DNA from: Garcia nutans
Taxonomy: Eukaryota; Streptophyta; Magnoliopsida; Malpighiales; Euphorbiaceae
Direction of reading: 5' to 3'
DNA length: 64,000 bases
Assembly (NCBI GenBank): GCA_947685225.1
Contig: CANTUV010000035.1
Span: forward strand, 38,192,001 to 38,256,000
Position numbers and translations under genes: made by a program. Shown here piece after piece: positions 55,224-64,000 of this stretch. The first letter of the stretch is position 1; each line of letters opens with the position of its first letter. The notes beneath the pieces were generated by a model. That model was not told the origin of the DNA. It searched no databases and worked only from the letters and a program-made list of their open reading frames with translations.

Positions 55224-56643
55224 ATTCTTATTTTGGTTTTTAATTTGAGCCATGCTTAAATTGGAAATCAGAATTGAACTCGAATTAAGCTCGGTCATAT
55301 TAGCTTTAACCTAATTTGTTCCTATAAATACATGTTCAAAAAATTAATGAGGCGACTTTCAGCAGCTGAATTATTATGGCCACAATAAAAAAAGCAAAAA
55401 TAAACATCAGTCAGAGACAGTAGCAACATTGAAGGGAATTTACAATCAATACTAAGCAATCAACACACCTTGCTCAGCCAAAATTTTAGATTGGTGCATG
55501 TAGTAGATTGAACAGTATTCTTTCAATTTGGTAGAGCCAACAATTGCTTAGGACATAATTTAAACCTTTAATTTCATTACCTAAAACCCTATTGGCATCT
55601 TTTGAAAAACCAAAATTTTAAATTATAATTTTTAAACCCTAATTCTAAACTAAAACCCTAATTGTCAGGCTAGAACCCTAAAATCATATTTTAATCCTAA
55701 AAATCCTAGTTTGATCACAAAAACCCTAATTATCATCCTAAAACCCATAAATCATATTTTAAACCCTAAAAACCCTAGTTTGGTAACTAAACCCCAATTT
55801 TCATTTATAAACCCAAATCGTCTTGTCCAAAACCCTAAAACCCTAATTTAGATTCTAAATTTTAAGAAACCCTAACCCATGTATTAAAACCCTTGTTTTT
55901 GTATATCTATTTTTCAATATGATGTTAAAACCTAGATTTGATTATTTAATTCATTATATACTTATGATGGATGATTTATTTTATTTGGTTTATAATGGAT
56001 GATTTGCTTTTAATTATTGTGAATGTTTGAATGGTTTAATTTATTTTGGTTAATTATTTTAATATTAATTATTTTGGTTTCAATGATCTAAGAGGAATGT
56101 TTCCACATTGCGGGCACCTCATTAGTTAAGTTCAATATAATTTAATTTATTTTGAGTTTTGGATTAATATAAAGGAAAATTTCCACCAAATGGTGGGTGT
56201 CTTATTTTATTTAGTTTTGGACATTGGACAATTATTATAAGGGCATGTTTCCATCTTGCATGGGTGCCCATTTTTATTTGTTTAGACCTTCTTTGCTTTA
56301 ATACAATGAATGTTTATTTATTTTGAATTACATGTAGTATGGATGATATTATAATGCTTAAGAATTTAATAATATTTAGACCTAAAAAGGAGGCTGGTTC
56401 CATTGAATTAGGCTTTATGTGGGTGCTGGGTCATTCTCACCTTCCCCAACCCAACTTTCCAAACCCATTAGGAGGTTAGGGATTCCGTAGGAATAGAATC
56501 ACCCCCTTCTTTTTCACGGCATGTCTAGGAGGCGAGTTTATTTTCTTTGAGTTTAGGCATGTATTCTCTAATGCCCTAAGCCTAACAGTGCCGAAGTCGC
56601 AAAAACCTTTCAACATAGGAGTGGAAAAAAAATTCCCTACTCA
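55224..56643 (+). mobile_element. T2 Tat-type LTR, right fragment
   Basis: Has a TATA box (55323-55330), then a region dense in AAACCCTAA-like words (55600-55880), then the block GCCGAAGTCGCAAAAACC...GGAGTGG ending ACTCA at about 56643, equivalent to the ends of LTR1 and LTR2. More diverged than T1, hence older. No Arg-type primer site follows. Confidence 0.7.
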
Positions 56644-57601
56644 CGGTCATGCAATGGTAAGATTTAATTCTAAAACTATAATACAATGTTATAAGATTAG
56701 GGGTTTTAGATTTACACAAATAAGGATAACATGGACAATTGACATTTTTGTCTATTTTAATCCTAAATTTTATGGCTTACTGTAAATAACTTGTAACATT
56801 TTTTCATTAATTAAACAATGTAATGAATTACTCAATAAAATAAATAAACAATGAAATTGAATTGAATTGGTTAAAGAAAGTTAAACCTGCATTGTCAGCT
56901 CCACCAATCTGATACATTGAAACAAGCCTGATGGTGCTACTGCCTGAGTCAATGTTGTGTTTTTGGTTGGAGATTCAGTGATCTGAGGATCACTTTAGGT
57001 TATAGCCTCTTTTGTTTTCCTCTCTATTCAATTGCTCACTTTTTCAATTATTAAAACCTAATTGCCATTTTTCCTTTTCTCCACCCTAATATTGCTGCCT
57101 CATTATATTTATAGGCAATCCTCAAGGTTAAATAGGTTTACTAATCCTAAACCCACTAAAAGACCCCTTAATTTGTCTGAATTTCCTTGAATTTAAACAT
57201 AATTAGGATACTAAATTAAGCACGAATTCAGCTTCACCAGTTTAAAGTGAAATTGGCTCATATCGAATTGGAATGTGGCCAATTTGATATAAGCAAACCT
57301 CATATTGAACTAGATCATGGCCAATTTGATATGAGCATGCTCAAATCGAATTGGGCTGATATCAAATTAGGGTGCCCAATTCTATATCAGGATATCCCAT
57401 ATCGAATTAAACCAAACTAAATTAATATTAACTTTAGATCAGACCTAATTTGAACTTTAAAAATTGGATCGGGTTTAATAAATTAGACTGATTTAATCCA
57501 AGCCTTCAAACTAAGTTTAATCTTTTAAAATTACACCGAATTCGGCTTGGTATCATTTAATTGGGATCGAACCTATTTAGGGCCAAAATTAGCGGTCTAT
57601 A
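56644..57601 (-). mobile_element. T3: partial Tat-type LTR on the minus strand
   Basis: Read on the minus strand it starts near TATAGACCGCTAATTTTGGC (57601) and resembles the T2 start (CGATCCCAATTAAA). It contains TTCGATATGAG-type repeats (57240-57440) and TATAAATATAA (about 57110). The distal part (56644-56880) matches nothing else here. No ORF is supported. Confidence 0.5.
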
Positions 57602-58334
57602 GTCTTTGCTCCTACTTGAGCGATCTTGGATTTTAATAAAAGAGAGTGAAAAGCAAATTATCTTGATAGGTTTTGGGTTCTGAACTCGAGATTTGGTTTG
57701 GGTTTTGGACTAGAGAATTTGGTTTGGGTTATAGACCCAAGAGTCTGGTTTAGGTTATGGACCTGAGAGTTTGGTTTAGGTTTTGTACCTGAGAGTTTGG
57801 TTCTGGACCCAATAATTTTACTTGTGTTCTAGACCCAAGAATTTGGTTTGGATTTTGATCTCATAATTTTGTTTGTGTTCTGGACCTGAGAATTTGATTT
57901 GGGTTATGGACCCATGATTTTAGCAAAACAATTTTGCTATTTTTAGTTAGCATTTCCTTATGTAACCTTACCCCTTGCATGGAAAAATATTTTACGGTGG
58001 AAGAATATTTTTAGACACTCATAAATTTATACCAACAATAAATATCAATTTACTAAGTGTGTGTGACTAAGTGTTTGATTGCCTCATGAATCAATTGTAT
58101 TTTTTGTGCAATTGCTCAGAGACATTTCATTATTCATGTCAAATACTTTTCTTTTCCCTTTATTATTTTGTTTCTTTGCTTTGCTTTTATTTTTCAGTTT
58201 GCCTCCTTTTTTTCATTCTTATCCTGAGTCCATTCCTTTATATAAATGAACATAGTTCATTGTTCTATATTCATCAATCCCTTTTTCTTTTAAAAATGCT
58301 TAGCTCTATTTCTTACTTTTTTTAAAACATCTCA
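57602..58334 (-). other. T3: 3' internal remnant of a Tat-type element
   Basis: On the minus strand it parallels 14100-14852: repeats around GGGTCCA-AAACCCAAAC (57660-57920 plus-strand coordinates), then ACTCTCTTTTATTAAAATCCAAGATCGCTCAAG and a purine run before the LTR start. Non-coding. Confidence 0.6.
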
Positions 58335-59658
58335 TGTAATATCCCTAATTATGCCCTAGTAGTCTTGGTGTTATTGTTGTTGCACTTGAATTATGTATAT
58401 ATGATAAGTTGATAAGAAATTGGAAGAGAATGTTTTTGTATGGTGGTTATGTGTTTCATGAATAATATACATTGAAATTGAAATGATAATTCAAATAAGA
58501 CATGATATGAGACAATGCCATTGTGATTGGCTATGATGATGATATTGAAAGAAAGAAGGCATGTTTGCCTAAATGTGATGAGAATTTGAGAATGGAAATG
58601 GTAACTATATAATAAATGAATTGTTTGTTTAATATGTTATTCAGTTTCAGAGTTCTGGATTTGGGTGGCATGCCTAAGAAATGATGAAAGGTAACAGTCT
58701 TGCCGGGTTGAGGATCTCCTCATATGTGTTGAGTTGATGGTCCAAGAGACTGGGTCTGTTACATTATGAGAATTGTGAATATGAGATATATGATTTGTAA
58801 CAGTCTTGCCGGGTTGAGGATCTCCTCATATGTGTTGAGTTGATGGTCCAAGAGACTGGGTCTGTTACACTATCCATGGATAGAGATACATGTATATACA
58901 TTGCCTACGGGCGTGATTATTGTGACTATGAACCAAAGCAGTAACTCTGAACTCTGAATATCGTATTAAATACTTGTTGGGCCCATAGGTGTCAAGGTTA
59001 TATGAATGTCCTAAATAATGTTATGAGTTAATGAAATGAGATGTTGGTTATTGAGTATGATTGATTAATGTTGAATGTGGAAAGATGTTGAAATGTGGTA
59101 TGCTCATATGACTATGATTTGTGAAATGCATAATTATGTGGTTACCTTTATATTTATAATGTTGATCTTATCAATAACATATGTGACATTGCATTACATT
59201 AAAGCATACCATTAGCATGTTTTATCTTACTAAGCTGTTGGCTTAGCGCGATAGTGTTTAATCGCGCAGGTAATAGAGTTGATAGAGTTGAACCCGAGAG
59301 TTCATCAAGACCAAGTGAGAGTAGACCTTGAAGAGTTGATTTTGGGAACTTAAAGATCAGAAGAGAATTGCCAATCATGTATACTTCTGTATATTTTGTA
59401 AAGAAATGTTTAATGTGTAAATATGTACATATTTTATAACTTCCGCTGTGTAATATTTAAATGTATATATATATATAACTAATATGTTTTGTTTTATCAG
59501 TAAATGATTTACTTTTCTATAATGTATAATGATAAAGGTATTGTATCAAGTTTAAAGTGTTTTGAATATTAAGAAAACCGTAGCATCCCTATGTTTGGTG
59601 CACTTATGCTACATTGTTGTGGTTGTAGTGTGTGTGCATTGGATATGGGGGTGTTACA
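58335..59658 (+). repeat. 5' LTR of A2, short form
   Basis: 1324 bp. After the first 110 bp or so it jumps to the part of the LTR following GTGTTTCATGA, so about 1.1 kb present in A1 is missing, including the GACACGGCC cluster and the putative TATAAAT. It carries two 72-nt GTAACAG modules (58691-58762, 58797-58868) in place of the 58-nt module of A1, and the paired hairpins (59230-59267). Confidence 0.9.
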
Positions 59659-59665
59659 ATTGTTT

Positions 59666-59677
59666 TGGTATCAGAGC
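59666..59677 (+). other. Primer-binding site of A2, tRNA-iMet type
   Basis: TGGTATCAGAGC, seven bases after the LTR end. Confidence 0.9.
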
Positions 59678-59827
59678 CTAGGTTTGAGATTCTCAGCCTA
59701 GGTAAAATGTAATAAAAAGAATATTTTTACTTAAAAAGTTGGTTTTGAAATAAAATATATGTTTGGGATTGGCAACCTCTGATCTTTAATAAGAAGTATT
59801 CTACTGTGTTTGCAATGTTAGGTTGTG

Positions 59828-60154
59828 ATGGATTCTCACTCACGACAGTCAGTTGAGGGTAGTGCTGAGAGCATTGCTCCTGCTGAGGGAGCTAGAGTTG
59901 ATAGTGTTGAGGAGGCACCTGCTTCGGTGTCGGGTAGACCAGCTGGAGAGGAGGTTCCGCTAGCCTGGTTTAGGCATATGATGGAAGTTATGAGGCAAGC
60001 ACCAGTGCAACCAGTGCCACCACCCCCTCAGCCTTTGGTATCTGTGAGGCACTATGATAAACTAAGGAAGTATGGAGCGGTGTATTTCCTTGGTACTACT
60101 GATCCAGCTGTAGCAGAACAGTGGCTTGACAAAGTACAGAGGATCTTTATTTAG
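59828..60154 (+). pseudogene. Gag N-terminus of A2
   Basis: ATG 59828. Same layout as A1 gag: variable Ser/Glu-rich start, Pro-rich stretch, HYDKLRKYGAVYFLGT, AEQWLDKVQRIF. TAG at 60152-60154 where A1 has CAG (Gln); the phase is unchanged downstream. Confidence 0.9.
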
Positions 60155-62734
60155 TTACAAGCCACCCCTGAGGAAAAATTTGACTATGCAAGATCTTTGC
60201 TACAGAAGGACGCCTACGATTGGTGGAAGACGGTGCCCCATTTTATGGATGATCCTCCAACACTGTCTTACACTGATTTTCTGAGGGAATTTGAGTTGAA
60301 GTATACTCCTAGGGAGTATAAAGACATGAAGAAGATGGAGTTCTTAAGCTTGAAGCAAGATAGTAAAACTGTAACTGAGTATGAAGTTGAGTTTATTCGA
60401 CTGAGTCAGTATGCTGGGGGTATCATTGCTGATGAGATTGATAGATGTCGGCAATTTGAGGAGGGATTGAGGCCCTCGATCATGTGCTTAGTGGCTGGAT
60501 CCAGATATCAGGATTTCTCACAGCTGGTGGCAGCAGCTCGAAGTGTAGAGCGAGCTCAAGTTATTGCAGCTGCTTCAGAGGAAGAGGTTAGGGTTAGGAG
60601 GCCCCAGTTTGAGGCAGGGTCTTCTTCTGCAAAAAGAGGTAAAGGAAGCTTTGTTCCTAGAGTTAGTAGGAGTCAGAGGTTAGCTGGTAGGTCAGTGCAG
60701 TTCCAGAGACAGAGATTTAGACCTGCAGCTTCAGTAGCGAGTGCTCCTACTCCTGGAGTTCAGAGATCCACCTTACCTGTGTGTAACCAGTGTGGTGGAA
60801 GACATGGGGGCGTTTGTTGGAGGCATAGTAGATCAGGGGTATGCTTCAGGTGTGGATCACCTGACCACTTTGTGAGAGACTGTCCTGAGAGGCAGGAGCA
60901 GATGCCAGTTGATTCTGCTGCTTCTCGAGCTAGTGTGAGGGGAGGCAGAGGAGGCAGAGGTGCCAGCCGGGGAGGTAGACCAGGATTCAGTTCTAGAGGA
61001 GGTGCTACATCCAGGGAGGGTAGACCAGAGGAGGTTGGATCTTCCCAGAGGATGTATGTTATGCAGAGGCAGCCAGATTCATCGGCAGTCATAGCTGGTA
61101 CTTTTTCTTTATTTAATACTCCAGTACTTGCTTTGATTGATCCGGGTTCCACGCATTCATATATTTGTGCATCTGTTTTGCCTGTATTTGATGTGCATGC
61201 TGAGTCCCTAGGATTTGATGTGTTGGTGACAAATCCGTTAGGGCATAGTGTGGTTGTGAGTAAGGTGCACCGGGATAGTGCAGTGAGGGTGCAGGGTGAG
61301 GAGTTCCTTGGAGATTTGATTGAGATGCCATTTAAGGAATATGATGTGATATTAGGCATGGATTGGCTATCTCGACATGGAGCTGTGGTGGATTGTAAAA
61401 AGAAAATTGTTTCTTTGAGAACGGGTGATGGTAGAGAGGTGATAGTATCTAATGAGCAGGAACAGCTAGCCTCCTTATTTGTTTCAGCTGTTGCAGCCAG
61501 GAGGTTGATTAGAAAGGGGTGTGAAGCCTATCTTGCTCATGTGGTGGATACTAGAGTGAAGGGTTCCCCTATTGATAGCATTGCCACAGTTGCTGAGTTC
61601 CCGGATGTATTTCCAGAGGAGTTGCCAGGGTTACCTCCTGAGAGAGAGGTGGAGTTCGGTATTGAATTGTTGCCTAGTACCACTCCTATCTCCATTACTC
61701 CTTATAGAATGGCACCAGCAGAATTGAGGGAGTTGAAAGTGCAATTACAGGAGTTGTTGGACAAAGGATTTATTCGCCCCAGTGTTTCTCCTTGGGGAGC
61801 TCCTGTGCTATTTGTGAAAAAGAAAGATGGTACTATGAGGTTGTGTATCGATTATAGGCAATTGAACAAGGTGACCATAAAAAATAAATATCTTTTGCCT
61901 AGAATCGATGATCTCTTTGATCAATTGAAGGGTGTAGCTGTGTTTTCTAAAATTGATTTGAGATCTGGGTACCATCAGTTGAGAGTCAAAGCTGAAGATG
62001 TTCCTAAGACCGCTTTTCGGACCAGGTATGGGCATTATGAATTTTTAGTTATGCCTTTTGGTCTGACGAATGCACCTGCAGCTTTTATGGATTTGATGAA
62101 TAGGGTGTTTAGGCCCTATTTGGATCAGTTTGTAGTGGTCTTCATCGATGATATATTGGTGTATTCGCGGAATGAGGAGGAGCATGACATGCATCTGCGG
62201 ATTGTGTTGCAGATTTTGAGAGAGAATCAGTTATTTGCCAAATTGTCGAAGTGTGAGTTCTGGTTGGATCAAGTAGCTTTTCTCGGACATATTGTTTCTG
62301 CAGAAGGCATCAGAGTTGATCCGAGCAAAGTTGAAGCTATTTTAAATTGGAGTCCACCCAAGACTGTGACAGAGATTAGAAGTTTTCTGGGTTTGGCAGG
62401 CTATTACCAGCGGTTTGTGAAAGGATTTTCTTTGATAGCTACTCCACTCACCAGATTGCTTCGTAAGGGAGTGAGGTTTTTGTGGACAGATCAGTGTCAG
62501 GCGAGCTTTGAGCAGTTGAGAGATATGTTGACTCAAGCGCCTGTTCTTACTTTACCTGTTGAAGGCAAACCATATGTGATCTACAGTGATGCTTCACATA
62601 GAGGTTTGGGGTGTGTATTGATGCAGGAAGGGAAAGTTATAGCTTATGCATCTCGACAGTTGAAACCGCATGAGCTTAACTATCCGACCCATGATTTGGA
62701 ATTGGCTGCCATTGTGTTCGCATTGAAGATTTAG
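60155..62734 (+). CDS. Gag, protease, RT and start of RNase H of A2
   Basis: Uninterrupted in the gag frame from 60155 (845 codons from the first alternative start at 60197). Capsid part with YDWWKTVPHFMDDPPTLSYTDF; knuckles at 60780-60880 (CNQCGGRHGGVC and CFRCGSPDHFVRDC). The first knuckle differs strongly from A1 and A3 although its flanks are nearly identical. Protease LIDPGSTHSY and DVILGMDWLS; RT with YEFLVMPFGLTNAPAAF and VVFIDDILVYS; RNase H start YSDASHRGLGC. Ends at a TAG replacing the Trp of ALKIW. Confidence 0.9.
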   Translation, partial: LQATPEEKFDYARSLLQKDAYDWWKTVPHFMDDPPTLSYTDFLREFELKYTPREYKDMKKMEFLSLKQDSKTVTEYEVEFIRLSQYAGGIIADEIDRCRQFEEGLRPSIMCLVAGSRYQDFSQLVAAARSVERAQVIAAASEEEVRVRRPQFEAGSSSAKRGKGSFVPRVSRSQRLAGRSVQFQRQRFRPAASVASAPTPGVQRSTLPVCNQCGGRHGGVCWRHSRSGVCFRCGSPDHFVRDCPERQEQMPVDSAASRASVRGGRGGRGASRGGRPGFSSRGGATSREGRPEEVGSSQRMYVMQRQPDSSAVIAGTFSLFNTPVLALIDPGSTHSYICASVLPVFDVHAESLGFDVLVTNPLGHSVVVSKVHRDSAVRVQGEEFLGDLIEMPFKEYDVILGMDWLSRHGAVVDCKKKIVSLRTGDGREVIVSNEQEQLASLFVSAVAARRLIRKGCEAYLAHVVDTRVKGSPIDSIATVAEFPDVFPEELPGLPPEREVEFGIELLPSTTPISITPYRMAPAELRELKVQLQELLDKGFIRPSVSPWGAPVLFVKKKDGTMRLCIDYRQLNKVTIKNKYLLPRIDDLFDQLKGVAVFSKIDLRSGYHQLRVKAEDVPKTAFRTRYGHYEFLVMPFGLTNAPAAFMDLMNRVFRPYLDQFVVVFIDDILVYSRNEEEHDMHLRIVLQILRENQLFAKLSKCEFWLDQVAFLGHIVSAEGIRVDPSKVEAILNWSPPKTVTEIRSFLGLAGYYQRFVKGFSLIATPLTRLLRKGVRFLWTDQCQASFEQLRDMLTQAPVLTLPVEGKPYVIYSDASHRGLGCVLMQEGKVIAYASRQLKPHELNYPTHDLELAAIVFALKI

Positions 62735-63280
62735 CGCCACTATCTGTTTGGGGAGAAATGTTTTATATACACTGATCACAAGAGTTTGAAGTATTTGGGT
62801 GTCCAGAAAGAACTCAATCTTCGTCAGAGGAGATGGTTAGAATTGATTAAAGACTATGACTGCTTGATTGACTATCATCCAGGTAAAGCAAATGTTGTTG
62901 CTGATGCCTTGAGTCGGAAGTCTTTAGCTGGTTTAACAGTCTACTCGCTCTCGTTGCTTGTTGAGTTGAGAGCATTGCATGCCAGTTTTGTAGTTTGTGA
63001 CGATGGTGCATTGTTGGCACAGTTGCTTTTGAAACCAGTTTTGTTAGATCAGATCAAAGAGGCTCAGTTGATTGATATGAAGATTCAGAAGATTATTTCA
63101 GATTGCAAGAATGGGAAGACTAGAGATTTTGTTGTGAAAAGTGATGGGAGCCTATGGTTTAAAAACCGATTGTGTGTACCCGATGATGCTGATTTGAAAA
63201 GGGTCATTTTGGAAGAAGCTCATCAGTCAATGTTTGCTATGCATCCGGGTAATACGAAGATGTATCATGATTTGAGATAG
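62735..63280 (+). pseudogene. RNase H end and integrase zinc finger of A2
   Basis: Same frame. YTDHKSLKYLGVQKELNLRQRRW, PGKANVVADALSRKS, then the integrase HQSMFAMHPGNTKMYHDLR; ends at TAG 63278-63280, where A1 has CAG. The stop falls inside the HHCC finger. Confidence 0.85.
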
Positions 63281-64000
63281 CATTATTGGTGGATTGGTTT
63301 GAAGAGAGACATTGCTGAGTTTGTATCGAAATGTCTCACCTGTCAGAAGGTTAAAGCAGAGCATCAAGTTCCAACAGGGTTGCTTCAACCATTGTCAGTG
63401 CCAGAATGGAAGTGGGAAAGAGTGACAATGGATTTTGTGTCTGGTTTGCCATTGACACAAAAGAAGCATGATGCCATATGGGTGATTGTGGATAGATTGA
63501 CTAAGACAACTCATTTTCTTCCGGTTCGAATGGATTACTCTTTGGAGAGATTGGCTGAGCTGTATATCCATGAGATTGTGAAACTGCATGGTGTTCCAAC
63601 TTCTTTAGTGTCTGATCGAGATCCCAGGTTTACTTCCAGATTTTGGAAGAGTTTGCATAGTGCTTTGGGTTCTCGACTGCACTTCAGCACTGCTTTTCAT
63701 CCACAGACGGATGGACAGTCAGAGAGGGTGATACAGATTATTGAGGACATGTTGAGAAGCTGTGTCATCGATTTCTCTGGAAGTTGGGATAGGTTTTTAC
63801 CTCTTGTGGAGTTTGCTTACAACAACAGTCACCAATCCAGCATTGGTATGGCACCGTTTGAAGCATTGTATGGCAGACGGTGTAGGACACCTCTTTGTTG
63901 GAATGAGCTTGGAGATAATAAGTTGGTTGGTCCTGATTTGATTCAAGAAACTGAAGAAAAAGTGAAGTTGATTCGAGGCAGGTTAAAAGCAGCTTCAGAC
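63281..64000 (+). pseudogene. Integrase core of A2, cut by the window edge
   Basis: Continues in the same frame without a stop for 240 codons. CLTCQKVK (end of the finger), MDFVSGLPLTQKKHD (first Asp), VSDRDPRFTSRF (second Asp), TDGQSERVIQIIEDML (Glu). The GPY/F region and chromodomain are expected beyond 64000. Confidence 0.85.

Larger units (their letters stand above)
58335..64000 (+). mobile_element. Tekay-type element A2, running off the window
   Basis: 5' LTR 58335-59658, primer site 59666-59677, gag-pol from 59828 to beyond 64000 (inside integrase). The polyprotein is close to that of A1 and has no frameshift, but three nonsense codons: TAG 60152-60154, TAG 62732-62734, TAG 63278-63280. 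It is inserted in T3. The TSD cannot be checked. Confidence 0.9.

Noticed and set aside
55600..55880. Interstitial telomere tract
   Set aside because: CCCTAA-like words are imperfect and unevenly spaced, and the block lies inside a Tat LTR with homologous but weaker versions in LTR1 and LTR2.

Overview
This 64 kb window is a plant, probably eudicot, AT-rich repetitive (heterochromatin-like) region built almost entirely of nested Ty3/Gypsy LTR retrotransposons and their remains. I see no convincing host gene, tRNA, rRNA or CRISPR array. The call rests on plant-specific lineages seen directly: Tekay/Del-type chromoviruses with an iMet-type primer site (TGGTATCAGAGC) and a chromodomain; CRM-type elements whose pol reading frame runs into the 3' LTR; an Athila element with an Asp-type primer site and an extra ORF after integrase; and Tat-type elements with an Arg-type primer site. 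The species cannot be named from sequence alone.

Layout from left to right. 1-1321: 3' part of a Tekay-type LTR, lodged in a CRM copy. 1322-5328: CRM copy D1 (+), cut off inside integrase. 5336-12348: CRM copy D2 (-), tail-to-tail with D1. 12355-13156: CRM LTR pieces forming a large inverted repeat. 13157-29813: Tat-type element T1, arranged as 3' internal end, LTR, non-autonomous internal region with a gag-like ORF, LTR. It is interrupted by a solo LTR (17950-20576, TSD ATGTT) and a truncated Tekay element A3 (24322-28243). 29814-30202, 52159-52241 and 55224-56643: pieces of an older Tat LTR (T2), split by an Athila element E (30203-52046, minus strand) and a solo Tekay-type LTR F (52242-55223, TSD ATTCT). 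E is itself split by a complete Tekay element A1 (33912-43524, TSD CCGGC). 56644-58334: minus-strand Tat remains (T3). 58335-64000: Tekay element A2, running off the window.

Nearly all polyproteins are broken by stops or frameshifts. Many of the stops fit C:G to T:A transitions, as expected from methylated, silenced DNA. The youngest insertion appears to be A1 (about 0.6% LTR divergence by hand count); it splits the extra ORF of E without changing its frame once the element and one TSD copy are discounted.

The most unusual signal is in the LTRs. GC-rich perfect palindromes of the form GACACGGCC / 8-nt spacer / GGCCGTGTC recur in unrelated lineages. One complete 26-bp version is identical in sense orientation between the Athila LTR and the Tekay-type solo LTR F. 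The same palindromes also lie upstream of the extra ORF of E, where they could mark an internal promoter. Tekay-type LTRs additionally carry conserved, partly covarying hairpins and exchangeable GTAAC...GTTAC modules.
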